From the NCBI GenBank assembly GCA_946478635.1, contig CAMLCX010000274.1, forward strand, positions 1 to 6,685: a DNA stretch of 6,685 bases. Reading direction: 5' to 3'. Below, piece by piece: positions 1-6,547 of this stretch. Numbering within the stretch: the stretch's first letter is position 1; each line of letters begins with the position of its first letter. Origin of the DNA: an uncultured Pseudomonadota bacterium. GTDB taxonomy: Bacteria > Desulfobacterota_B > Binatia > UBA9968. Both the position numbers and the translations under genes were made by a program. A model generated the notes under the pieces. The model was not told where the DNA came from, did no database searches, and saw only the letters and a program-made list of their open reading frames with translations.

Positions 1-180
1 CAAGGCACGGCTGCTTTGCCTTCGTTCCGGAAGGGTTGCAGCTCGACCCCAGCTCTGCCGCAAATAATCCGGGTTAGGATCTTTCCCCAGGAAAAATAGG
101 TCAGCGCGAGCCGCCGCTCAATAGCGAAAACCGGCACCGACATTGCTTCTTACGGCGCGCGATGTCATAGAACCGAGATC
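1..180. other. Left-edge region with no supported gene
   Basis: I see no gene here that I can defend. On the plus strand two short frames enter from the left edge and stop at about 77 and 99. On the minus strand one frame is open from 117 to the left edge; it reads fairly protein-like (it includes FFLGKDPNPDYLRQ) but has no ATG and no ribosome binding site, and a TGA at 118-120 lies just upstream. Any of these could be the end of a truncated neighbour. A small inverted repeat (TTTCC-CCA-GGAAA, 82-94) is present. No convincing promoter for the gene at 181 was recognised. Confidence 0.3.
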
Positions 181-1224
181 ATGATAACCGCCGGACTCTG
201 TGTAATATTTGTAATTGTCTTGATCGGCCCGTTCCTGAACAATAAGATCGAATCGAATCTCGAAGCTTTTTTGTTCGCGATGGGCCTGGTCAGCGCGACG
301 ATCGCAAATGCGTGGAGCGCAGAAGTCATCCATGAAGGATTTATCGCGCCGATCAACATTACACTCGCGGTTTTTGGCGCCGGCGTACTCTTTCACTATC
401 TGAGAAAATATATCGATCACGTCATGCGCCGGGTGCTCATTACCGTCCCGCTTTCGGTGATTGTTTGCGCAGGCATCATCATTCTGGGTTTGCTGTCCAG
501 CATTATCTCGGCAATCATCGCTGCTTTACTGCTGGTTGAATTTGTCACGGTACTGCCGCTCCGCCGTCATGCCGAAGTCAATCTGACGATCATTGCTTGT
601 TTTGCCATCGGCCTTGGCGCGGCTCTGACTCCACTGGGCGAGCCGCTTTCAACCATCGTTGTCTCGAAACTCAATGGCGACCCTTATCACGCGACGTTCT
701 ACTATTTGTTCAATCTCCTCGCGCTCTACGTGATTCCCGCGGTCGTGATCCTGGGGATCGTCGGCATTTTTTTCGTGCACGAAGCGCCCGAGGACACGGG
801 CGAGTCTTTGGCGGCTGAGGAAGAGGACGAAAAGCTCAGTGAGGTGTTTGTCAGAGCGGGGAAAGTCTACATCTTTGTTATGGCGCTGATATTTCTTGGC
901 GCCGGCTTCAAGCCGCTCATCGATACATATCTGCTCAAGCTCCCGTCGCAGATTTTGTTCTGGGTAAATATGGTATCGGCGATCCTCGATAACGCGACCC
1001 TGGCGGCAGCGGAGATCGGCCCGTCGTTGAGAGAGGCGCAGATCAAGAGCGCGCTCCTCGGCCTGCTCATTTCCGGTGGCATGCTCATTCCCGGCAATAT
1101 TCCCAACATCATCGCCGCCCATGCGCTCCGTATCAAAAGCACCGAGTGGGCGCGCCTGGGCGTACCGCTCGGTTTGGTCATCATGGCAGGGACAGCGGCA
1201 CTACTCGGTTTGGGAGTTCTCTGA
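181..1224 (+). CDS. DUF1646 family membrane protein, predicted cation transporter
   Basis: A 347-residue integral-membrane protein of about ten hydrophobic segments. It matches my memory of the DUF1646 family (predicted cation transporters related to the NhaD-type ion transporter superfamily). The N-terminus has the family pattern of a first helix, then a charged turn (NNKIESNLEAF, about 20-30), then a second helix. Two half-motifs probably form re-entrant loops: GAALTPLGEPLSTIVV (146-161) and GGMLIPGNIPNIIAA (299-313). The second is preceded by LDNATLAAAEIGPSL (269-283). An acidic linker at about 200-222 (EAPEDTGES...AEEEDEK) separates the two halves. Length is normal for the family. The ATG at 181 is the first usable start in frame; only a weak GAG sits ahead of it. 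It is monocistronic as far as can be seen and converges with otsAB. The transported ion cannot be read from sequence. Family call is firm, function is not. Confidence 0.85.
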   Translation: MITAGLCVIFVIVLIGPFLNNKIESNLEAFLFAMGLVSATIANAWSAEVIHEGFIAPINITLAVFGAGVLFHYLRKYIDHVMRRVLITVPLSVIVCAGIIILGLLSSIISAIIAALLLVEFVTVLPLRRHAEVNLTIIACFAIGLGAALTPLGEPLSTIVVSKLNGDPYHATFYYLFNLLALYVIPAVVILGIVGIFFVHEAPEDTGESLAAEEEDEKLSEVFVRAGKVYIFVMALIFLGAGFKPLIDTYLLKLPSQILFWVNMVSAILDNATLAAAEIGPSLREAQIKSALLGLLISGGMLIPGNIPNIIAAHALRIKSTEWARLGVPLGLVIMAGTAALLGLGVL

Positions 1225-1318
1225 GCGCAGAGACAGTCGTTGGCCAAAATTTTCGCTGAAACCGCTGATGCAGAACAAGAGAAAGCACGGCTATCGTTAG
1301 ATTCAAAACGGGTTCCTT

Positions 1319-3613
1319 TTACGAAGTTCCCACATTATCGGCTTTGCTTGTTGTCGTCCCGCTCGTATCGAGAAATGCGCGCAGCAAGTCGATCACCTGA
1401 GCGCTGCTGCGAATGTTATATTGAGCGTGGGTTGCCGACATGCCGACGCGTACGGAGAACGCCGAAGATGGCAGTGTTTTGAAAAAATCCTCGTCCGTGC
1501 TGTCATCGCCGATTCCCAGAATAAAATCATAATTGTCCTGGTTGATCCAAGATAGTACGGCACTGCCCTTGTTTATCCCGGCGTGTCGAATCTCCACAAC
1601 CTTGTCGCCTTGGACCACCTGGAGATCCGATTTGGCTGTCAAACTTAGCAGATGGTCGATCAATTCCGGCGCCCGAAGCACCGCTTGCTCCGGATCCGCC
1701 ATCCGGTAGTGCCAAGCGACGGAATCTTCTTTTTCCTCGACAAGCGCGCCTGGCAACCGATCCGCATAAATTTCCAAAATGGGTACGAGCTCCCGTTTCC
1801 ATTCGTTCGCCAACGGTTTTACGCGGCGCCACTCGTGATCGGCGGCACGTAGCCAGACTCCATGCTCTGCGACTAGACCGATCGGCAAATCGCCCAGCCA
1901 TTCGTCAAGGGTTTGACGTTCCCGGCCGCTGGCGACGACGACCGTATTTTTGCGCTCAGCGCCGAGCGAGCGCAGTAGCTCTCGCCTCGTCGGATCGGGT
2001 CCGGCCAGCGCGGGATGACGCACCAGCGGCGTCAGCGTGCCGTCGTAATCCAAAAAGAACAACCTGCGGCGGCTAGCTCGATATCGCTCGATCATCTCTT
2101 GTTGGGCGGCATCGGATAGGAGCTTCGATTCGACCCGGCTTTGCACCTCGCGCATGCCTAGAAGAGTCGTCAAAAAATCACTTGCCCAGCGCGTGACGTT
2201 GTAACGCGCGAGCCGCTTCTGCATGAGCCGGTGACGTTTGTGTTGCTCGAGCGGGGCCATCTCCAACGCTTCCTTTAAGGCGGCGGAAATCTCGACCCGG
2301 TTGTTCGGATTGATCAGGATCGACTCGGGCAGCTCCTTGGCGGCTCCCGCCATTTCGCTAAGAATCAGCACGCCGCCGCCGGCTCTCGTCGCGACATACT
2401 CCTTGGCGACGAGATTCATCCCGTCGCGCAGCGGCGTCACCAGACACACATCGCTCACGGCGTAGAGCGCCGCCAACGAGGAAAACGGCACGTGGCGATA
2501 TTGATAGACGACCGGTGTCCAACCCACGCGTCCGAATCGGCCATTGATTTTGCCGACCAGCTCCTCGATCTGCCGCTTCATGAGATCGTATTGAACGACG
2601 CCAATGCGCGAGGGCACCACGACCATCAACAAAGCAACCTTGCCGTGATACTCCGGGTTAGATTCGAGGAATAATTCATAGCCCTCAAGGCGATTGGCAA
2701 TCCCCTTCGAATAATCCAGCCGATCCACGGAAAGAATGAGTTTGACGCCGGTGAGATTGCCTTTGAGCTCGACAATTTCCCGCTCGGTATCGGCGTTGCG
2801 GACAGCCCCGGCAAATTTCTCAACATCGATGCCCATCGGAAAGGTGTCCACCCTGACCAGGTGATCCGGCGCCATGACCTGGCTCATTTGATGCTCGTAG
2901 CCGAGAATACGCAACGTCGATTGCAAGAAGTGGTGCGTATACTCGTAGGTATGAAAACCAATGAGATCGGCGCCCAAAAGACCCTCCAGAATTTCACGGC
3001 GCCATTCGCCCGGAAGCATGCGAAACACCTCGAAGGACGGAAACGGGATATGAAGAAAAAAGCCAAGCGCTAACTGCGGTTGCCGAGCCTTCAACAAGCG
3101 CGGCAGCAGCATCAAGTGATAATCATGCACCCATACCACGTCGTCGGGTCTGAGAATCTTGGCGAGAGCATCGGCAAACAGCTGGTTTATTTGTTTGTAC
3201 TGCTCCCAAAATAGCGGGTTGTACACCGTATATGAGGAGAAGTAATGGAACAGCGGCCAGATCGTCGCGTTGCAAAATCCCAGATAGAAATGCTCCATCT
3301 GCTCTTCGGTCAGAAACACCGGATAGGATTTGAATCTCGTCAAGGCTTCACGCACGACCTCCTCTTGAAGAGAAGCGTCGATGCTGCAACCGGGCCATCC
3401 GATCCATATATGCTCCGCCGGAATCGCCGCCGTCTGTTCGTGTGACTCCCGAACGGAGGCAAGCCCCGTGACCAGACCGCCGGCGCTTGGGTGGAACTCC
3501 GGGCGGCCGTCTTTGACTTCGACGTTAAATGGCAAGCGATTGGAAACGATGACCAGGCGCCTGCCTTTCAGCGCCGCCTCGCCCGGGTTTCTCGGAATTG
3601 CAGAATTTGTCAC
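1319..3613 (-). CDS. otsAB: Bifunctional trehalose-6-phosphate synthase / trehalose-phosphatase (OtsA-OtsB fusion)
   Basis: A 764-residue fusion that makes trehalose from UDP-glucose and glucose-6-phosphate via trehalose-6-phosphate, in the cytoplasm. Residues about 18-490 are a GT20 synthase: RLVIVSNRLPF (19-29), SAGGL (43-47), WVHDYHLMLLP (161-171), HIPFPS (188-193), SVDRLDYSKGI (295-305, with R298 and K303 in the usual UDP-glucose phosphate-binding positions) and PLRDGMNLVAKEYVA (394-408, D397 and E405). Residues about 515-750 are a HAD phosphatase: DYDGTLTPL (522-530, nucleophile D522 and acid/base D524), VASGR (560-564), a lysine at 682 in NKG, and GDDSTDEDFF (702-711). Both active sites look complete, so both steps should work. 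The start is GTG at 3611-3613: an in-frame TGA lies 22 bases upstream with no other start between, and the conserved synthase core begins by residue 19. A GGAG lies 13 bases before the GTG, rather far. It is probably transcribed alone, after the terminator behind msrA. Confidence 0.96.
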   Translation of the reverse strand: MTNSAIPRNPGEAALKGRRLVIVSNRLPFNVEVKDGRPEFHPSAGGLVTGLASVRESHEQTAAIPAEHIWIGWPGCSIDASLQEEVVREALTRFKSYPVFLTEEQMEHFYLGFCNATIWPLFHYFSSYTVYNPLFWEQYKQINQLFADALAKILRPDDVVWVHDYHLMLLPRLLKARQPQLALGFFLHIPFPSFEVFRMLPGEWRREILEGLLGADLIGFHTYEYTHHFLQSTLRILGYEHQMSQVMAPDHLVRVDTFPMGIDVEKFAGAVRNADTEREIVELKGNLTGVKLILSVDRLDYSKGIANRLEGYELFLESNPEYHGKVALLMVVVPSRIGVVQYDLMKRQIEELVGKINGRFGRVGWTPVVYQYRHVPFSSLAALYAVSDVCLVTPLRDGMNLVAKEYVATRAGGGVLILSEMAGAAKELPESILINPNNRVEISAALKEALEMAPLEQHKRHRLMQKRLARYNVTRWASDFLTTLLGMREVQSRVESKLLSDAAQQEMIERYRASRRRLFFLDYDGTLTPLVRHPALAGPDPTRRELLRSLGAERKNTVVVASGRERQTLDEWLGDLPIGLVAEHGVWLRAADHEWRRVKPLANEWKRELVPILEIYADRLPGALVEEKEDSVAWHYRMADPEQAVLRAPELIDHLLSLTAKSDLQVVQGDKVVEIRHAGINKGSAVLSWINQDNYDFILGIGDDSTDEDFFKTLPSSAFSVRVGMSATHAQYNIRSSAQVIDLLRAFLDTSGTTTSKADNVGTS

Positions 3614-3673
3614 GGGTAGACTAAATCTCCATCACCCGGCCGTATAAGCAAATCCTAATGGCTCGGGCGAGAC

Positions 3674-3701
3674 AATGATACTTGCACACAGAATAATGAT
3701 A
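3674..3701. repeat. Pair of AATGATA direct repeats, 21 bases apart
   Basis: AATGATA occurs at 3674-3680 and 3695-3701 on the plus strand, a spacing of two helical turns. The right copy overlaps the proposed -10 hexamer of otsAB and the left copy lies just beyond the expected transcription start. The repeat is short and could be chance in an AT-rich patch. Confidence 0.35.
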
Positions 3702-3723
3702 ACACTCCAAAACGCCATGTCAC
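3696..3723 (-). promoter_or_regulatory. Candidate sigma-70 promoter for otsAB
   Basis: On the minus strand GTGACA (3723-3718, five of six to TTGACA) is followed after 16 bases by TATCAT (3701-3696, five of six to TATAAT). Transcription would start near 3689, giving a leader of about 75 bases before the GTG of otsAB. It lies downstream of the msrA terminator, as expected for a separate unit. The assignment rests on consensus match only. Confidence 0.45.
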
Positions 3724-3740
3724 CTGGACTTCAAAACGCC
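3704..3740 (-). repeat. Pair of 13-base direct repeats around the otsAB -35 element
   Basis: On the minus strand GGCGTTTTGAAGT (3740-3728) and GGCGTTTTGGAGT (3716-3704) agree at 12 of 13 positions and are 24 bases apart. One copy lies just upstream of the proposed -35 hexamer and the other fills most of the promoter spacer. That placement would suit an operator pair, but no regulator is identified. Confidence 0.5.
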
Positions 3741-3745
3741 CGGTG

Positions 3746-3784
3746 CAGCGCTTTTCAATCCGCATTCAGCCAGGAAAAGCGCTG
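3746..3784. repeat. Perfect 11-base inverted repeat upstream of otsAB
   Basis: CAGCGCTTTTC (3746-3756) and GAAAAGCGCTG (3774-3784) are exact reverse complements separated by 17 bases. No T-run follows the stem on either strand, so it does not look like a terminator. Its centre is about 75 bases upstream of the predicted otsAB transcription start. It could be a binding site for a dimeric regulator or an RNA hairpin in read-through transcripts. Confidence 0.55.
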
Positions 3785-3815
3785 ACGAAAATCAACGGGC
3801 GCGCGGGCTCATTCT

Positions 3816-3854
3816 AAAAACGCCGCCGCCTCAAACAACCAACTCGGCGCGGCG
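3816..3854 (-). terminator. Intrinsic terminator after msrA
   Basis: On the minus strand, 29 bases after the msrA stop, CGCCGCGCC (3854-3846) pairs with GGCGGCGGCG (3830-3821). The stem has nine GC pairs with one bulged G and a 15-base loop, and TTTTT (3820-3816) follows at once. The opposite strand has no T-run, so termination should act on the minus strand only. It would end the binding-protein/msrA transcript and leave otsAB to its own promoter. Confidence 0.65.
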
Positions 3855-3883
3855 ATACAGGGAGTTGAGCCAGCCGGTTTATT

Positions 3884-4444
3884 CTAGCTCGCCTTGCCGT
3901 GCGATTTCAGCAGTTGTGAAAATTGTTTATGCAGTTTACTCAGCTTAGGCGGAATCGTGTACTGGCAATAGGTCTGATACGGATTGGTCGCGTAAAATTT
4001 CTGGTGGTAGTCTTCCGCCGGATAAAATTCGGTTAACGGTTCGAGCGTCGTCACCACCGGACTTTTAAATGTCTTAGCGCTCTCCAACTCTTTAATGAAC
4101 GTCGCCGCTTGCTGTTTCTGCTCATCGTTGCCGTAGAAAATCGCCGAGCGATACTGCGTGCCGGCGTCATTGCCCTGGCGATTGAGCGTGGTCGGATCGT
4201 GGGTGGCAAAGAACACCGTCATCAGTTCGCGGAAGGAAATCTGGCTCGGGTCGTATTCGATCTTGATCACCTCCGCGTGCCCGGTCTGTCCGGAGCAAAC
4301 TTGTTCATAGGTCGGATTTTTGTTTGTCCCGCCGGTGTAACCGGAAACCACCGATTGAACGCCGCGCAATTCATCGAAGACCGCTTCCGTGCACCAGAAG
4401 CAGCCGCCGCCAAACACCGCAATTTCATTTTTACCGTTGCTCAT
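3884..4444 (-). CDS. msrA: Peptide-methionine (S)-S-oxide reductase MsrA
   Basis: A 186-residue enzyme that reduces methionine-S-sulfoxide in proteins and free methionine back to methionine, using thioredoxin. The catalytic motif is [10 protein letters not shown] (11-20) with nucleophile C15 and a further C18. The family signatures GYTGG (35-39), [14 protein letters not shown] (45-58), [18 protein letters not shown] (83-100) and [10 protein letters not shown] (141-150) follow, and C160 in YQTYCQY is a likely recycling cysteine. It has the length of a stand-alone MsrA with no MsrB domain. No signal peptide or membrane segment is present, so it should act in the cytoplasm. Its ATG overlaps the stop of the binding-protein gene upstream by four bases (ATGA), and the only Shine-Dalgarno-like stretch is a run of six G inside that gene's last codons, so translation is probably coupled. 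An intrinsic terminator follows. Confidence 0.97.
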   Translation of the reverse strand: MSNGKNEIAVFGGGCFWCTEAVFDELRGVQSVVSGYTGGTNKNPTYEQVCSGQTGHAEVIKIEYDPSQISFRELMTVFFATHDPTTLNRQGNDAGTQYRSAIFYGNDEQKQQAATFIKELESAKTFKSPVVTTLEPLTEFYPAEDYHQKFYATNPYQTYCQYTIPPKLSKLHKQFSQLLKSHGKAS

Positions 4445-5457
4445 TTGCCCCCCAATTCGCGATTCACTTCGCGCTGCACGGTGAAATCAAAAATCTTCGC
4501 TGCGGGTACCGGTGCCGGCAAGCCCAGAATCTTCGCATCTTCTTTAAGATATTCCGTCAGCTCAGTGTCAGCCGGTATGCCGTCGGTCGTAAAGGCGCTT
4601 CGGGAAATCCGGTAGGTCTCGAGGGCGGTATTTAGATCGACGTTGAGATACTTGGCAAGAACTTCCACCGTGCCCTTCTCGTTCTGATGAAAATAGTGAT
4701 TTGCCTTTGCCCGCGCCCGCAGGATTTTTTTCACCAGCGGATCTTTGACATTCTTCTCCAACACCCCCAGCCCATTCTGCAAACTGGAAAACTCCTCCAT
4801 CGCGCTTGCCAGGATATTCATCTTGTACTTGTCGCGCGCGACGATCACCGTTGGCGGCGACAGGATGCCGATCTGAATCGAGCCGTTGATCAATCCCTGG
4901 AGCTGCGTCGGCACGTCGCCGCCGAGCACCACGGTGACATCCTTGTCTGGATTCAAGCCGGCCCGGCGCAGCATGCGGATTCCAGCCGTGTGCTGACTGC
5001 CACCCAGGGTCGTCGTGCCCATGACTTTGCCCTTGAGATCGGCAAAAGTTTTAAGCTCGGGCCGGGCGACGAGCCAAAAAATCGGCCGCCGCAAGCTCAC
5101 CGCCATAACCTTGATCGGCGCGCCGCGCGGGATCGCGCGAATGGCGCTGCCGATCGAACCGAGCGCATGAACTTCACCGGAAACGATGGCGGCGATGGCC
5201 GCGGTCGCGCGCACTTGAACAAGCTGGGGATCGAGACCCTCTTCGCGGAAAAAGCCGCGCTGCTGCGCGACGAATAAATCAATGGATGCAATGCTCCGGC
5301 TGGAATAGGTGACGACGACTTTCTGCAAAGGTGTCTGGGCGCCGATTGGCGCCGGGCCGATAAGGAGTCCCAGGATACCTGCAATCTTCGGCAGATTTCT
5401 TATTCGCGAGTGCATAATTGGTTGCTTCGTCGGCTTGACACTATCTCCATAAACCAT
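4441..5457 (-). CDS. NMT1/SsuA-like ABC transporter substrate-binding protein
   Basis: A periplasmic solute-binding protein of the NMT1/THI5/SsuA-like family (nitrate, sulfonate, taurine and pyrimidine-precursor type). Coordinates give the longest reading (338 residues). The ATG at 5413-5415 (residue 15) is the more likely start, because from there the protein opens with a standard signal peptide: a basic HSRIRNLPK, a hydrophobic [10 protein letters not shown], and a probable cut after PIGA (residue 40). Neither start has a clear ribosome binding site. Family features include [19 protein letters not shown] (62-80), [18 protein letters not shown] (89-106), [20 protein letters not shown] (129-148) and [20 protein letters not shown] (183-202). 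No lipobox cysteine is present. No permease or ATPase gene adjoins it, so it is an orphan receptor, a common state for this family in uncultured soil and sediment bacteria. The ligand cannot be predicted. It overlaps msrA by four bases and is probably transcribed with it. A weak promoter (TTGACT 5473-5468, TATGGA 5451-5446, spacing 16) would fit the shorter start. Confidence 0.9.
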   Translation of the reverse strand: MVYGDSVKPTKQPIMHSRIRNLPKIAGILGLLIGPAPIGAQTPLQKVVVTYSSRSIASIDLFVAQQRGFFREEGLDPQLVQVRATAAIAAIVSGEVHALGSIGSAIRAIPRGAPIKVMAVSLRRPIFWLVARPELKTFADLKGKVMGTTTLGGSQHTAGIRMLRRAGLNPDKDVTVVLGGDVPTQLQGLINGSIQIGILSPPTVIVARDKYKMNILASAMEEFSSLQNGLGVLEKNVKDPLVKKILRARAKANHYFHQNEKGTVEVLAKYLNVDLNTALETYRISRSAFTTDGIPADTELTEYLKEDAKILGLPAPVPAAKIFDFTVQREVNRELGGK

Positions 5458-5501
5458 AACCCAGCAAAGTCAAAAGTCATAGCACTGCTGCTCGCCAAGG
5501 C

Positions 5502-5540
5502 GGCGGAGCGGCGCTTTCGCTAAACTAACGCCGGACCGCC
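5502..5540. repeat. GC-rich imperfect hairpin between the cupin and binding-protein genes
   Basis: GGCGG-AG-CGGCG (5502-5513) pairs with CGCCG-GA-CCGCC (5529-5540). This gives two five-pair GC blocks separated by a symmetric two-by-two mismatch, closing a 15-base loop. Neither strand has a T-run after it, so it is not a classical terminator. It lies in the 172-base gap between the cupin stop and the binding-protein start. It may weaken read-through, shield the 3' end of the cupin transcript, or belong to a dispersed repeat family. Confidence 0.5.
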
Positions 5541-5629
5541 ACAACCTCGACTGAACGGTTGGCCTCGCTGAGACCGATGTTGCTCGCAGAAAGTAAAGAG
5601 GAACTTGCGACTTTCAGACGCGCAGGCGG

Positions 5630-6499
5630 TCAACCCAGGCCGTCGTTGTAATTGCTTTTCGGCACAAAGTTGAAGAAGTGGCCGGAACCTTCGACGATTC
5701 GCTGCGAGTGACGTGTCCCCGCCGGGATATTTACCCCAACCGGACTTTCGACAACTATCTTTTCATCCAAAATCTGAAACTCGATCTTCAAACCCGTAAG
5801 CTCCGGGCCGGTGCCGATGGCAATATGCTGCGTGTCACAGTTATGTGTGTGCATGTCCACGTAATTGGCCTGGGTCGGCTTTACGTTCGCGACACTGCGC
5901 ACGACGGTATAAAAGCCCGCCTCGGGTTTGAGTTTGCCGTCGACGAACACATAGCGCACTCCCGGCGCCGCGTCGGTGTGAAATTTGATTTCTGTGGTGG
6001 GCCGCGCCTCCGGATGAAAAACATAGCCGGCATAGCGGCTAAAGTCGCGTTCGCCTTTAGCCAGATCGAAAGGTTTGTCCTCGTGCGTATAGCCGCGGTC
6101 GCGGAATAAGACCGTCACGGTGCCGGCACCCTTGGTGACCTTATACTCATGCACCGCGCCAGTAGGTATATACACGCACGCGGGCGAGACGATCTTATGA
6201 ACCTTGCCTTCGAAGATGATCTGCCCCTCCAGGCCGGACAGATCCGGATTGTTGCCAATGAAATAATAAAACTCGTCGGTATTGTGGCAATGCGGCACTT
6301 GGTAATCCGGCACGGGCGACGGTAAATCCTTCGCTTCATGAATTGCGACATAAATGTTCGCCTCGGGGTGGGAATCGCGATTGATAAAGACATGGCGCTT
6401 GACCGGCAGCGCGCTTAACTGGCGCAACGGCCGTTTTTCTTCGTGCTTGCCGCCAAGAACTCCGGGCCGCGCTCTGACGATATATTTGGACAAATCCAT
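5630..6499 (-). CDS. Double-cupin (bicupin) domain protein, possible metal-dependent enzyme
   Basis: A 289-residue protein with two cupin barrels and no signal peptide or membrane segment. Cupin 1 has a full metal-site pattern: H70, H72 and E76 in PHCHNTDEFYYFIG, then H117 in IPTGAVHEY. Cupin 2 has H217 and H219 in DMHTHNCDTQH and H264 in IPAGTRHSQ, but glutamine (Q224) stands near where the usual glutamate would be. The halves align well outside these sites: NPDLSGL (84-90) matches GPELTGL (231-237), and IPTGAVHEY matches IPAGTRHSQ, showing internal duplication. Known bicupins include dioxygenases, decarboxylases, isomerases and storage proteins, so no reaction can be assigned. The ATG at 6497-6499 is well supported by AGGAG six bases upstream. 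It follows the TctC-like receptor gene by 48 bases on the same strand, so the two are likely co-transcribed and may share a substrate, perhaps a carboxylate or aromatic compound (inference). Confidence 0.8.
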   Translation of the reverse strand: MDLSKYIVRARPGVLGGKHEEKRPLRQLSALPVKRHVFINRDSHPEANIYVAIHEAKDLPSPVPDYQVPHCHNTDEFYYFIGNNPDLSGLEGQIIFEGKVHKIVSPACVYIPTGAVHEYKVTKGAGTVTVLFRDRGYTHEDKPFDLAKGERDFSRYAGYVFHPEARPTTEIKFHTDAAPGVRYVFVDGKLKPEAGFYTVVRSVANVKPTQANYVDMHTHNCDTQHIAIGTGPELTGLKIEFQILDEKIVVESPVGVNIPAGTRHSQRIVEGSGHFFNFVPKSNYNDGLG

Positions 6500-6505
6500 C
6501 GGTAT

Positions 6506-6510
6506 CTCCT
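6506..6510 (-). promoter_or_regulatory. Strong ribosome binding site of the double-cupin gene
   Basis: AGGAG on the minus strand (6510-6506) lies six bases before the ATG at 6499. It is the best Shine-Dalgarno sequence in the window and fixes the start of the cupin gene. Confidence 0.75.
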
Positions 6511-6547
6511 ATTGCATCGGACATTACCCCATTATCATCTTGACTCG

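Noticed and set aside
649..1122. Minus-strand open frame of 157 codons
   Set aside because: It is antisense to the DUF1646 gene, whose conserved motifs fall inside this stretch. The translation looks like a charged shadow frame.
1218..1233. Hairpin TCTCTG-AGCG-CAGAGA at the DUF1646 stop, considered as a terminator
   Set aside because: The stem has only six pairs, it includes the stop codon, and no T-run follows. The AAAATTTT at 1246-1253 is too far away.
1240..1482. Plus-strand frame starting with TTG between the convergent genes
   Set aside because: More than half overlaps the otsAB 3' end, it has no ribosome binding site, and its translation matches nothing I recognise.
4109..4615. Plus-strand open frame of 168 codons
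   Set aside because: It lies opposite msrA and the end of the binding-protein gene, both of which have clear family motifs. Its translation shows no recognisable domain.
4687..5277. Plus-strand open frame of 196 codons
   Set aside because: It is antisense to the binding-protein gene. Its composition (rich in R, H, D and Q) is typical of a shadow frame, and it has no recognisable motif.
5435..5460. Plus-strand TTGACA followed by CATAAC, considered as a promoter
   Set aside because: The spacing is 14 bases, too short for sigma-70, and no plus-strand gene follows.
5678..6109. Plus-strand open frame of 143 codons
   Set aside because: It is antisense to the double-cupin gene, which has both cupin motifs and a strong ribosome binding site.
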